A DNA stretch of 64,000 nt, taken from positions 868,001 to 932,000 of the forward strand of contig JANUWF010002017.1 in the NCBI GenBank assembly GCA_026120185.1. Reading direction: 5' to 3'. The position numbers and the translations under genes are program-made. Position 1 is the first letter of the stretch. Every line of letters begins with the position of its first letter. This document shows, in pieces, positions 40,201 through 51,236 of this stretch. The notes beneath the pieces are model-generated. The model saw only the letters and a program-made list of their open reading frames with translations. It made no database searches and had not been told where the DNA came from. The stretch comes from Voacanga thouarsii (taxonomy: Eukaryota; Streptophyta; Magnoliopsida; Gentianales; Apocynaceae).

Positions 40201-42010
40201 TACTTGTCTATATTTTCTCAAACACTCTTGATTTTCCTTTCTCTTTTCATGTTCTTTTGTTTTCATGTTTTTTTTAGTTAGTTTTATTTTTCTTTGTACT
40301 TTTTTCTTTCTTTTCTTTTTGCTTTATTTTCCTTTCTAGTTTTTATGCTTTGGTGTGCTCTTGTGTATTCTTCTTTTTAGGTACTTTGATGATGCCTCAT
40401 TCTTCAAGCATTCAGATCTTGTATAGCATAATGCCAAGTGAATGGAAGTTTATTTCTCTTCTTTCTTCTCCTTTATATTTTTGATCCCATGGTATTGTTG
40501 TTCTTGTTCTATTGATTTGGCCATTGAGGACAATGTCCAGTTTAAGTGTGGGGGAGAGATTTGATTGATAAGTTCTCTATACATATTCTTTCGCCTTCTT
40601 TGAGCAAATTTTTTTTTTTCTGATTTTCTTTGCGATTTCAAGCTATATGTTTAATGCATGTCTTTATGATAGATTATAAAGCATATGTTCTAGATCATTT
40701 ATGGGTTATGCATGACTTTTTGCACTCACTTAGACAAAGTAGTTCTTGATCGAATGCTTTGCATTGTTCTTAAACCTTGTTTTTCTACTAAAATTCATGG
40801 AGCATTCTAGAACTTACTTGATTACCTCTCGAGGCGAAATAAGAAAGACAATCATGATTTAACTTAGAGATCACGGTAATAGGCCTTCTTTAGATAGTTT
40901 GAGCTTTTCAAGCATACCTATTGTTCTATTATTCCTAGTGCCTATTTTGAGCCTAATTTGTTGATTTCTTTCTTTAAAACCCGTCACAATATTTAGTCCA
41001 TTGCTTGTGCGGAGAGTTTGAATAATTTTTCAAATCTTTATGCTCTTAATGGTTGAAAGTGTATGTAAGGGAATGGTGAGAAAGAATGTTGGGATAAAGA
41101 TCATGACTTGTTATTTTCAGTCATGGATCAATATTGAGTTGAGCTGGAAAAAGAAAAGAGAGACTAAAAGAAAGAGAATAGAAAAAGAGGTAGTGAAAAC
41201 AAGAAAAGAAAATAAACAGCTGCTAGAAAGAATGGAAAGAAAATGAGAAAGAAAAGAACAGCAGCAATAAAAAAAAAAAAGAGTGAAAGAAAAGAAAGTT
41301 GAGAGAGAAAGAAAAGAAAGATCACAAGAGGAATGGTGATGGAGCTAAAAAAAAAAGTTAAAATTCATATTAAAATTTGACACCATTGCTGGAAAGTTAA
41401 GTGATTTTGTGAGAAAAAGAATTGTTGAAAAGAAAAGTTGAAAGAAAAAGAGAAAAAATGCAGGATTTGTTTGAAGTGCATAAGAATTGCTATATAAGGT
41501 TATGGTTTGTTTGATTCTTGGAATAAGGAAGCAAGAAGAGTCAGAAATTATTGATTTAATTTGTTTATCCTTTTCTTGTAAACTCTCATCTTCTTTGATT
41601 TTTTATTCTCCTATCTCTTTCGTTTGATAAGCTATATTACGAGCCTTTAGCATTACATTACAAGCTTAAAAGTCCTACTTGATCTAAGTAGAATCATGAT
41701 ATGTCTCGGATTAGTGGAGAGAGTTATGAAAAGTATGCCTATGGAATGCATATTCTTTTTGAACTAAATTCTTTCCAATGGTTTGAGAATATTGTGAATT
41801 ATTGAGATGGTTCTACTAAGACATTTATCACTACACAAGTCTTGCATTGGTTGTGAAAGATTTAGTAGCATGTGTTTTATGTTCTTGAATGAAGAAAGCA
41901 TTAAAGAAATGGTTTTGAAATTGATTGAGTGATTTGTTTAACATTATGTTTTCCTACTTGTTCTTGATTCTTTGCTTGAGGACAAGCAAAGAGCTAAGTG
42001 TGAGAGAATA
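40201..42010 (+). mobile_element. E2 3' internal region, non-coding
   Basis: Matches E1 19533-21277: internal polypurine-like tract TTTAAGTGTGGGGGAGAG (40541-40558), purine-rich block, and TATATAAGG near 41492. A clear hairpin (41971-41990) and the polypurine tract AAGTGTGAGAGAATA (about 41995-42009) end it. A 68-codon lysine-rich frame (41040-41246) corresponds to 20309-20509 in E1. Confidence 0.7.
41971..41990 (+). other. Conserved hairpin before E2 polypurine tract
   Basis: TTTGCTTGAGGACAAGCAAA: 8-bp perfect stem with loop AGGA, 4 bases upstream of the polypurine tract. Equivalents are at 21238-21257 (E1), 44004-44023 (M2) and 12884-12904 (M1, decayed). Confidence 0.75.
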
Positions 42011-43520
42011 TGATAGGGGCTAAATTAGTCATACTTTTCCTAGCTATTTGAGGTTCTTTTATAATACATTTTGTTCAATAACTAGTCATATTCTTTCATA
42101 TTTGAGATTTTACTTTTGGAAAGGTATTTTGTTCGTAATTGTAGATTTTTAGGGTGAAACAAAGCAAAAACGTCGGAAACCAAAGGAGAGGCAGCACCGG
42201 CTAGGACCCTAGAACCGGCACCGGCCGTGCATTGTTGAAACGAACTTCGAAGCGACAGAAAAATTACTGAAATAGAGTGGAACAGAACCAAGGCGGCAAT
42301 GGCTGAGAAGCTAGAACCGGTGCCAGTTGCATTCTGGAACACGTTGTGCAAAATTCGGAGAAAAATTGGCGAATGAGTAAAAGAACATAACACAACCGGT
42401 GCCGACTCCAAGAGTCAATGCGGCGCCAACTGTGCCCTGAAGCTAAGGCAATACTGTGATTTTTCTACTCGGTTTTTTGTAATCTAAGGAATTTTAGTAT
42501 TTTCCAACTTCTACTCGGCCAAGAACTTTGTACCTACGAGTTTGGGCACTTTCTAAGCCTATATATTGATGAAAAGCACAAGGGGAAAAGGGGAGAATTC
42601 ATAGATTATCACATAAAATTACTCAATCAAAGGAGGAATTCTTCAAGTTCAAGGAGGGTTGTGCAAGAAGGTCTTCAAAGGAAGAAGAAAGGGGCTTATC
42701 TATGAGTGCTTTCTTTTACTTTGTTTTCTTTTTCTTGACAATGATATGTTGATTGTTTTAGATATTCATGATATTTAGAGTTATTTGATCTTTTGATTAA
42801 TTGATTGTTATTCTTGGTATTTAATTACATGTGCTTATTACAAGATTAATTGATTGTGGCTTTTCGTTAAATTGCTTGAGAATTGGGCTGATGGTAGTTC
42901 AATTGATTGATTTCATATTTGTTGTCTTTTAACTTGCCTGAAATTGGGGTTAATTGCTAAGAATAGTGTAATTAAAGGTTAATTGATGTCTGCCAGAGTA
43001 TGGATTCAATTGGTTAATTTCATGGGTTAAGTTTGCCTGAGAATGGGACTTAATCAGAGAATTATGTTTAATGCATCTTTTGGGTAAGACTGGTTGAGAC
43101 ATAGTATGTGATACTAAGTTACCTACAAGAGGGGATTCATGGATTGGGAAAGAAGTGAGTCTACTTTAATTCTCCATGATGCCAAAAGAATAATTAGTTA
43201 TGATAAAGGTTGGGTTCTTTAAGATCATGGTTGTCTAACTAATGGCTCGAGTTACATAAATCTACATCCTTGACATGTATATATTTTTATTTTATTTTTA
43301 TTTTATTTATTTTTCAATTTATCGAATCGGTTAAACAATGAAAGAAGGTAATTAATGTCTACTTGTTCTTTGAGGATCGACACTCGTTTGAACCTTATGC
43401 TCGGTTAATGATGAGTACGCTTGCTCATATGTGTAATTTGGGTTGAACATTTTAATTTAGACTTGGTTGGGAATGTACTCAGTTGTTGTATGATTTTTAT
43501 ACCCAAGTCCGGACACATCA
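42011..43520 (+). repeat. E2 3' LTR
   Basis: It starts TGATAGGGGCTAAATTAGTC and ends GTCCGGACACATCA, then GATTC. Palindrome remnant at 42193-42223; TATA-like CCTATATATTGATG near 42559. Confidence 0.92.
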
Positions 43521-43525
43521 GATTC

Positions 43526-43984
43526 ACTCATTTCTCTTATGTTTTTCTTGTCTTTATAAGCTCCCTCAAAACCAAAATTCATGGCTTGAGAACTCTTGGC
43601 ACATTAGAATTCAGAAAATACCAAAATCCTTTATAAGATACAAAATTCGTGCACAGAATCCGTCAGTTATAGAGTACACCTGGCGTTGGGTACCTTCGAC
43701 CCACCTAGCACCCGTTACATTCTATTTAGCTCCTGGACTTTGCTCTGTTTTACTCTATTTTTCCAAATTGGACCTAGCACCTGCTGCAGTGGCCAACTTG
43801 GCGCCAGCTACATGCTGGAATTTTGCACTTTTTGCTCGAAATCCACTCTATTCTGCACAAATTCGTCAAAAACACTTTCTACTGGAAAATTATCAAATAC
43901 GAAGGAATATGCCTAGTTATTACATCAAAAGTATCTTAAATTCTCAAATAACTAGGAAAATAGTGATGAATTTAGCCCCTATCA
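43526..43984 (-). repeat. M2 left LTR, part 2
   Basis: Continues 27321 after E2 and ends TTTAGCCCCTATCA. It contains AAAAT at 43623-43627, the unoccupied site of the 4.27-kb insert of unit 1, and GC-rich blocks such as ACTTGGCGCCAGCTAC. Confidence 0.85.
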
Positions 43985-46626
43985 CATTTCCTAAACTTGA
44001 ACATTTGCTTGTCCTCAAGCAACATACTTATGTCAATGACATAATAAAAAAAACACAAGCTTTTTATCATTCAAAATTTTGAATCATAATAAGGCTTATA
44101 ACTTCCCTTCAAACTCTAGATAGAACCATTGCCATTCATCCAACCCTTTGAAAACAATTACAATTTGAAGCTCTTGATAAGACACCACAAAATGCTTGAA
44201 GTTAAATTAAACAAGTTTATACCTTAGTCCAAGAAAATTATTTCACCCTTCAAGTAAAAACATAGACAACATGAATCATACAAGTCAAGCTATCTACCAA
44301 CTCAAGCATTATAAATCCAAATATTGCTAAACTCAAGTCATGATTTAAGGAAAACACTCCATTTTTTTTCTCTCAAATTTTTCGAATGACTTAGGGAATT
44401 GATAGCCTCAATGCATGGATTTCTCTTCATGCACCGTATTAGCCCCCTTTTAGTCATCACTCATCATTTTTTTCAACATCTTTCCACTCTTGTTTTCTTT
44501 TGCTTTCAGGAATTAATATCCTCAAGAAAGTGGATTTCTCTTCACTACCTGCGTTGGTCCCCATAATCAAGCAAAATCATTTTTCTCACCTTCAAAGAAA
44601 CAACAATCATCATTTTTCTCAATCCTCAACTCACAATCAAAAGTTTTTCCACAATTTTTTCACTCAAATATTTTTTTTCTCACATTCCTTATCACAACTA
44701 GATTCCAAGCAAAGTTTAAACCCATAATACATGAATTAGCAAACAATTTTCCCCACATTCATCACATTATCCATATTTAAACTAGATGAATCAAATGACA
44801 CTCAAACACTAATGTATAAACAAGATTAACCCAAATACTTCAGTTTTAACATATCCCATCCAATAAACCATTTTATTGTCAATAAAATTCCACACTCTGA
44901 ATGGTAAAAATCATATCCCAAGTAAGAAAGATAATTAAAACTTTGCTAATGTAATGAAAACCACAAAAAATTCTGAAAACTTTCCACTCGAAAATATATG
45001 GAAAATATCTTCAATGCTAAATTCTCCCCCCACACTTAAATGGACATTGTCCTCAATGGCAAAAAATATAACAATAAAAGCCAAGCTAAGGGACCAAAAA
45101 TGATAAAAGGGTAGTTAAGCAATACTCTCCAAGTGCAATAAGCTCAAATATATGTTAAAACTTGGAAAGATAATAGAAAAGTTTGCTCAAGAAGAATTTA
45201 TTTAAATCTACAAAAGAAACCACAAATAAAAGTACAAAAAAATAAAAACACACCAAAACAAAAGAAAACATGCTCAACCCAAATGCTAAGAAAAATGACA
45301 AGAAAAATAAAGACTCATTCCTAAAAGTTAAGGTGGAAAATATTTTCCTTATTGGGGGAAAACTCCCAAATAACACCAAACAAAATGCATACACACACTC
45401 TTTCCACTCATCATGCTTCCTCATCTACCCTTTGTAAAAAATAGTAATGTTCATTGAAAAATGTAGGCATGATGAAAGTAGAAATAAGAGAGGGTTTTGA
45501 AAAATGAGGGTTAATGGAAAATAGTAGTCGCAATGAATGTACATGCATGACTCCCATTCTATAACACTTTTTTAGACATACAAATTAAGTTTCTAACATA
45601 AAGATGTAAATTATATCTAAACAATGTGTGAACATAAGAATCATCACTTATCCCTTCAAAAAATTTGTCACAATTAAAATTTTCCAATGAACCAAATAGT
45701 GCAATTTTAAAGATAGGATCGAGAATCCTTACTTCTCAACCCATCTACAAATAGTAAGCTACCTCTCTGAAATTGGGGTGAATGGTATCAATTGTGAACA
45801 TCCTCCAAGGGTTTCGTATGGTTTAGTATTGAAAGATCCAACTACTTGAGGCATGTTACGCTCAACACATCATCATTCGGACCATTGTTCTCCAAGAATT
45901 GAGAGGAACTTAAGAAATCATATGGCAAAGAAAGATTAGAATTATTATCACATAGAGGAGAATCAAATACCTTCTTTTCCACATTGGACAATTGTGCCTC
46001 ATATCCTCTCTCCTTTCCTTAGGGATTTTCTTGTTCAAGTGTATGGTCATTAGGGCATCTTCAACAAACTTAGATAGTTGTGTTCTTGTAGAGCTCATTT
46101 GTTGGGATGTTTCTTCATGCCACTTAATAGATTAATTTGTACTGGAAACAAAAAAAATGCATTAAGGCTTCAAGTGACGTCTCACAGAAAGCATTGATCC
46201 GAGCTTGCTACTTTGCCAAATTATCATCATTGTAGCTCCTTTTATCTTGTGACCAAAAGTAATTGTCCATGATAATGTCAATTTTGTGCTCAAAGAAAAA
46301 TAAAAATCAAATAAAAAATAAAAATAAAAATGAAACAAATAATAGGAAAACAAAGAAAAGAAGAAACAAAAGGGAAAAACAAATAATAGAAAAGGAAAGG
46401 AAAGAGAAACACACACATTAGATATATTCACAAACTACTTAAACATAAAAGTTTGTTGCATTTAAAAGTACAACAGGAATTAAGCTAGTCAATTAAGGCA
46501 CACAATATGGCAAACAACAAGATATAGCACCTATTTACACAAAGAATATATATGCATATTTACATATAAACATATGAACATATAAATATGATTAAATCAA
46601 TGAAATTCAAGTTTTCACGATATTGT
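43985..46626 (-). mobile_element. M2 internal region, non-coding with gag-tail-like ORF
   Basis: From the polypurine complement and hairpin (44004-44023) to the primer site. Contains the single CTCAC (44630-44634) that is the empty site of E1. The internal polypurine motif CTCCCCCCACACTTAAA is at 45024-45040, with GGACATTGTCC next to it. A broken minus-strand ORF is at 45700-46250. Confidence 0.78.
45700..46250 (-). pseudogene. Conserved gag-tail-like ORF of the M elements (M2 copy)
   Basis: Same two blocks as the M1 copy. The first includes SSTRTQLSKFVEDALM. The second reads SSSQFLENNGPNDDVLSVTC, a stop, then LNHTKPLEDVHN, another stop, and SPQFQR. It carries more stops than the M1 copy. 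Function and family as for M1: possibly a gag tail, not proven. Confidence 0.45.
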
Positions 46627-46644
46627 TCCCCGGCAACGGTGCCA
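46627..46644 (-). other. M2 primer binding site
   Basis: The reverse complement reads TGGCACCGTTGCCGGGGA, identical to the E2 site. The shared primer supports the idea that Athila enzymes can copy M2. Confidence 0.9.
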
Positions 46645-46650
46645 AAAACT

Positions 46651-48080
46651 TGATCGTAAATTTTGGATATATAAAAATCATGAAATTTAAATCCATCTCT
46701 TAGTCAAGTTTTAATTAAAATATTAATCTCAAAATACACATAGAGCAAGTATACTCATCGTAACTATAGTATAGGGAATTATCGAGTATCGATCTTCAAA
46801 GGTACAAGTACACACTAGTCACTTTTCATTCATTATTTAACTAACCAAATAAAGTGGTAAGGTAATAAAAAGAAAAATATATACAACTCAAGGACGTATG
46901 AATATGCAATTTAGACAACTACCCTATAATACATGACAATGAATCATTTAGCAACTGTCTCAATTAGTCATCATCTTGGCATCATGAAGGAATATAAAGT
47001 AAAAATCAATCGTTTCCCAAGTCATGAATCCACTTATATGGACTCCACTTATTTTTTTAATCCATGGAATCACTATCTCTTGATTAAATTAGCAAATTTC
47101 GCAATCAAACAAATATAGCCAAGAGATGCTTGAAGCATAATTCCTTATAAATTATCCATATGCTCTAGGTGATAATGAACATGAAATTACTCAATAACCC
47201 TATACTCTAGGTGAAATTAACTAATCTTTAATTGCTTCGATTCTTTGTCTTAACTTCGTTTTCCAATTCCATTAAGATCTAACAAATATGAAATCAATGC
47301 AATGAATTTCTAACATCGTTTCCCAAGTCAATTAGAAGAAAATGCATCAATAACCAATGATAATAAGTAACCAAATACCAAGGATGATAGAAAATTGATC
47401 AAATCGCTAAATTAATACAAAAACCATGAATCCCAAAATAATGTCAAATTACAATGAAAACACTGAATACATCATTATTCTAGACAAAGAAAACAAAGGT
47501 GAAAGAAATAACTCATAGACAAGCCCTCCTCTTCTCTTTGGAAACCATTCTGAATAATCCTTCTTGAATGATGAATCTCTCATTCTTTGAGTGATTGGAA
47601 GTTTTGATCCTTAGATTCACTCTTTTCTCTTATGTTTTTCTAGTCGTTATAAGCTCCCTCGAAACCAAAATTCGTGGCTTGAGAAGTCTTGGCCCATTAG
47701 AATTCGAATAATACCAAAATCCTTTGGAAGATACCAAATTTGTGCACAGAATTCATCAATTATAGATCAGACCTGGCATCGGATACCTTCAACCAACCTA
47801 GCGCCAGGTACATTCTGCTTGGCTCCTGGACTTTTCTCTATTTTACTCTATTTTTCCATATTAGACCTGGCGCGCTGGTGCAATGGCCAAACCTGGCACC
47901 AAGTAATGCAGGAATTTTGCACTTTTTGCTCAAAATTCACTCAATTCTGTACAAATTCGTCAAAAACACTTTCAACAAACAAAATATTTAATAGCAAGGA
48001 ATATTCCTAGTTATTAAATAAAAAATATCTCAAATTAACCTCAAATAACTAGAAAATAGTAATAAATTTAGCCCCTATCA
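46651..48080 (-). repeat. M2 right (5') LTR
   Basis: It starts TGATCGTAAATTTTGGATAT and ends TTTAGCCCCTATCA, then ATTCC. It includes GATTC at 47614-47618, matching the E2 target, and the AAAAT site near 47716. Confidence 0.88.
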
Positions 48081-48085
48081 ATTCC

Positions 48086-49049
48086 TATACTCTAGGCAAT
48101 ACGAACATGAAATTATCTAATGACCCTATACACTAGGCAAAATCAACTAATCTTTCATTACTCAAGTTCAATTCTTAACCTTCTTTCCTAATCTAATTAA
48201 TATGACACATATAGAATTAATTAATTAAACATAATCCTAACTTCGTTTCCTAAGTCCATTAGAAAGAAGATCTAATTTCATCAATTCACCAATAGAAACA
48301 AGTAATCAAATACCAACAATAACAATCAATTAATCAAACAACTAAAATCAGTACAAAGTTACGAATAAAAAAATATCCTCTAAATACCATTAAAATAATT
48401 GAAACTCGAGTTGCTAATAAATTACAAAAAAGAGAAAAAGAAACCACTCAAAGACAAGTAAGCCTTCTTTTTCTTCTTCCATGAAACCTTCTTGATCAAC
48501 CTCCTTTTCTTCTCAAAGAGTCCCCATGATCTTCCTAAATCTTGGTGTTTCTCTAGCAGTTTCCTACGGGTTTGCAATTCCCAAAGGTGAAATTTTGATT
48601 TAGTAGGTGTTATTCACTTGAATTTATAGGAGTTTAGATTGCCAATAAGTGCCTACAAGAGTCATTTTCCATGGTTGAAAGAGTTCCCAAAGAAATCCTA
48701 GTTGCAATTACCAAATTCTGATCTGAAAGGAAATCTTGCTGCCATGAATAGTAACAATTGGTGTCGGTTTAGGTAGACCAACCAGTGCTGAGTCCTTCGT
48801 AAACTACTACCAAAACTCTTCTGTTCTATTTTTCTTCCAAAATTGAACCCGATCGGCTTAGATATGTGGGCCGGTGCCAGTTTAACATTGTTTGGCTTGA
48901 TTTTGGGCATTTTTCACCATCTTTTCAACATTTCTTCCATTTAATCACTTCTAAACAAAAGGATAGCAATTTATTGTGAATCAATAGTTATTTGAACATA
49001 AAATCATAACAAATAACCCTAAAAAAATAGGTATATTTAGCCCCTATCA
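48086..49049 (-). repeat. M3 left LTR, part 2
   Basis: Resumes TATACTCTAGGCAATACG after M2 and ends TTTAGCCCCTATCA. It contains AACCAGTGCTGAGTCC and GGGCCGGTGCCAGT, members of the recurrent GC-rich block set. Confidence 0.85.
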
Positions 49050-51213
49050 CATTCCTCCACACTTAAGCTTTACTTGTGGATCCTCAAACAACTAATAATT
49101 AAATTCACCAAGTAAATAGCTTAAGAACAATAAGATTTTATTGAACATGGCTATTATAGTAAAGATATTATCCATTTTCTAGTTCAAAATTTTAATCCAA
49201 CACCTATTCAACCAAGCCAATTTCATGTAAATTTATGCATTAAGCTAGATATAACCAAGGCCATTGAAATTGAGTTAAACAAGCTCATATCTATTCAATG
49301 TGTTTCACATTATTCCTCAAGCCAACAATGCAAACATTGTGACTCATATAAGTTAGGAATAATAATCAACTTCCGTTCTATAACTTCTAAACTACTACAA
49401 TCTAAGTAGCAAAATTGGGACATTCTCACCATTTTTCTTGGGAATTCATAGCTTCAAGTGAATGTATTTTTCTTCACTTACTGTGTTGGCCCCCTCAATC
49501 TCTTGTTTTTTCCTTTTTTTTCTTTTATTTTGCCTCTTGCCTTCGGGATAGCCTCAAGAGACTTCACTAAATAGTACTAGCTACTTCTCTCCATATTGAC
49601 CCTCTTTTCAGTAGGAATCTCTCTCTCTCTCTCTCTCTTTTTCTCTACATTTTGTTTATCATTTTTTTCAAGTCTTCTTTTCTTTTTTTTATTCCATTTA
49701 TGATTTTACCACTCTAGTCCCTATTTACCTAAACTCAGAACAAGGACTAGTTTAGAAAACCATATCACCAAAATCAATCAAAATTCTATACTTATATTTC
49801 ATCACAAAATCAACATCAATCCTCAAGTAATAAAATGCCACAACATTTACAAAAACATAAACAAAGGTAATCCAAATTCTCAAGATTTAGCCTATATCAC
49901 ACCAAATATATAAGTTTACAAAAAACCAAACTCAACTAAATAAATCTTAAACCAAATTCTTATACCAAAAGAAAAATAATAACAATGTCATAATAGTCAA
50001 AATTAGCGAAACTGTAGCTCATAGTTTTACTCAAAATTTTCATAATATTTCAATTTCAAATTCTTTCAAATTCCAAAATTTTTTAAATCAACTCAAAATT
50101 TTAAGAAACACCAAGAAAATTAATAAAAACTTAGGCAAAAAATACTAGCAAACCACTCCCCCACAATTAAAATGGACAATGTCCTCACTCGCCAAAAATT
50201 AACACAAGAAAGCATCACCAAATGGATCAAAAATAATAAAGGAGGGATAAAATTAAGCAATACTCTCAAAGTGCAATAAGCTCCAAAAGTTGTGAAACTT
50301 GGAAGAAAGAATTGAGTTGGTTTCAAGAAGACCTTATTCAATCCTGTAAAAGAAAACACACTTAAAATACAAAGAAAATAATAACCAAAATAAAGCACAT
50401 AAAAAATGACACACAAAAATGCAAAATACTACTAGAAAGTCCAACTCCTCTAGGTATGTCAAATTCAACACATCATCATTTGGACCATTGATCTCCAAGA
50501 ATTGAGAGGAACCTTCAAAATCATGTAACAAAGGGAAATTAGAAATATTAACACATGGAGTAGAATCAAACTTTTCTCCTATCACATTGTGCAATTGTTC
50601 CTCATAGCCTCTCTTATCATGGTCATATTTTGAACAGTTTTCATGCATTGGTTGTGCTATTTGTTGAGAGGGCAACACTACCTCCTCCAATATATCTGGC
50701 GCCAGTTCATCTTTGCACGCCATCCTCTGTTTTGCTACGATTTCTAGTGTGCTTGATTGAGCGACCAAACTTTCATCAATGATCTTTGTTAATTGTGTCA
50801 TTTGGTCACTCAATCATTGGGAAATTTTTTCATGCCACTTAACAGATGAATTTGTACTGGTAACAAAAGAATTCACTAATACTTCTAATGAAGTCTCACT
50901 AAAAACATCAATATGAGCTTATAACCTTGCTAATCTATCATCATTATAGCTTCTTTGATTTTGTGCCCAATGCTCTATACTTTTCCAAAAATGATTGTCT
51001 ATGATGATGCCAACCTTGCACTCAAAGAAAACAAAAACCAAATCCAAAGAAAAATAAAAAATAGAAAAAATTTAAACAAATAAAAAATGAAATCGTATAC
51101 TAATAAAAAAAAGACGTAAATATTCAGAAAGTAACTAAAATCAAAATTTAGTGATATTTACAAATACAACAAAGGCTAAATCAATAGGACTTGAGATTTT
51201 TTACTGTATCCAT
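49050..51213 (-). mobile_element. M3 internal region
   Basis: Begins CATTCCTCCACACTTAAGC (polypurine complement). The internal polypurine motif CTCCCCCACAATTAAAA is at 50155-50171, with GGACAATGTCC at 50174. A (CT)n tract lies at about 49618-49640. Otherwise A-rich and non-coding except the ORF below. Confidence 0.75.
50334..50985 (-). pseudogene. Conserved gag-tail-like ORF of the M elements (M3 copy)
   Basis: The main frame starts MSDQMTQLTKIIDESLVAQS (50813) and runs 159 codons, the longest open version. Upstream in the same direction a broken frame shows the AQN/YNDDRLARL-type block. It includes EGSSQFLEINGPNDDVLNLT, clearly the same block as in M1 and M2. The stretch between the two blocks (DELAPDILEEVVLPSQQIAQ) is not seen in the others. 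After LEEL it runs into hydrophobic residues that look like read-through. No recognised family; possibly a gag tail. Confidence 0.5.
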
Positions 51214-51230
51214 ACCTGGCAGTGGCGCCA
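51214..51230 (-). other. M3 primer binding site, divergent
   Basis: The reverse complement reads TGGCGCCACTGCCAGGT. It keeps the TGGCGCC start of the Athila site, but the 3' half differs. Confidence 0.7.
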
Positions 51231-51236
51231 AAAACT

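Larger units (their letters stand above)
27322..43520 (+). mobile_element. E2: Athila-type Ty3/gypsy element with nested copia, TSD GATTC
   Basis: The LTRs are 27322-28860 and 42011-43520, the primer site 28867-28884 and the polypurine tract about 41995-42010. Flanks are GATTC at 27317-27321 and 43521-43525. Unoccupied sites are GATGC at 8122 and GATTC at 47614-47618. Without the 7.3-kb copia insert it is about 8.85 kb. It holds gag (split by copia) and a third ORF of the Athila type. Protease, RT, RNase H and integrase are wholly missing: gag ends at 37894 and non-coding leader sequence follows. Confidence 0.93.
27182..48080 (-). mobile_element. M2: non-autonomous Athila-like element, TSD ATTCC
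   Basis: Minus-strand element. The left LTR is 27182-27321 plus 43526-43984. The internal region is 43985-46626 (2.6 kb), the primer site 46627-46644 and the right LTR 46651-48080. Flanks are ATTCC at 27177-27181 and 48081-48085. It has no protease, RT or integrase. The left LTR lacks a stretch of about 800 bp present in the right one (between 46700 and 47530). Its left LTR holds E2. M1 is its tandem-duplicated twin. Confidence 0.88.

Noticed and set aside
46933..47118. Small plus-strand frame in the M2 right LTR
   Set aside because: It lies inside an LTR of a minus-strand element with no counterpart in the other LTRs.
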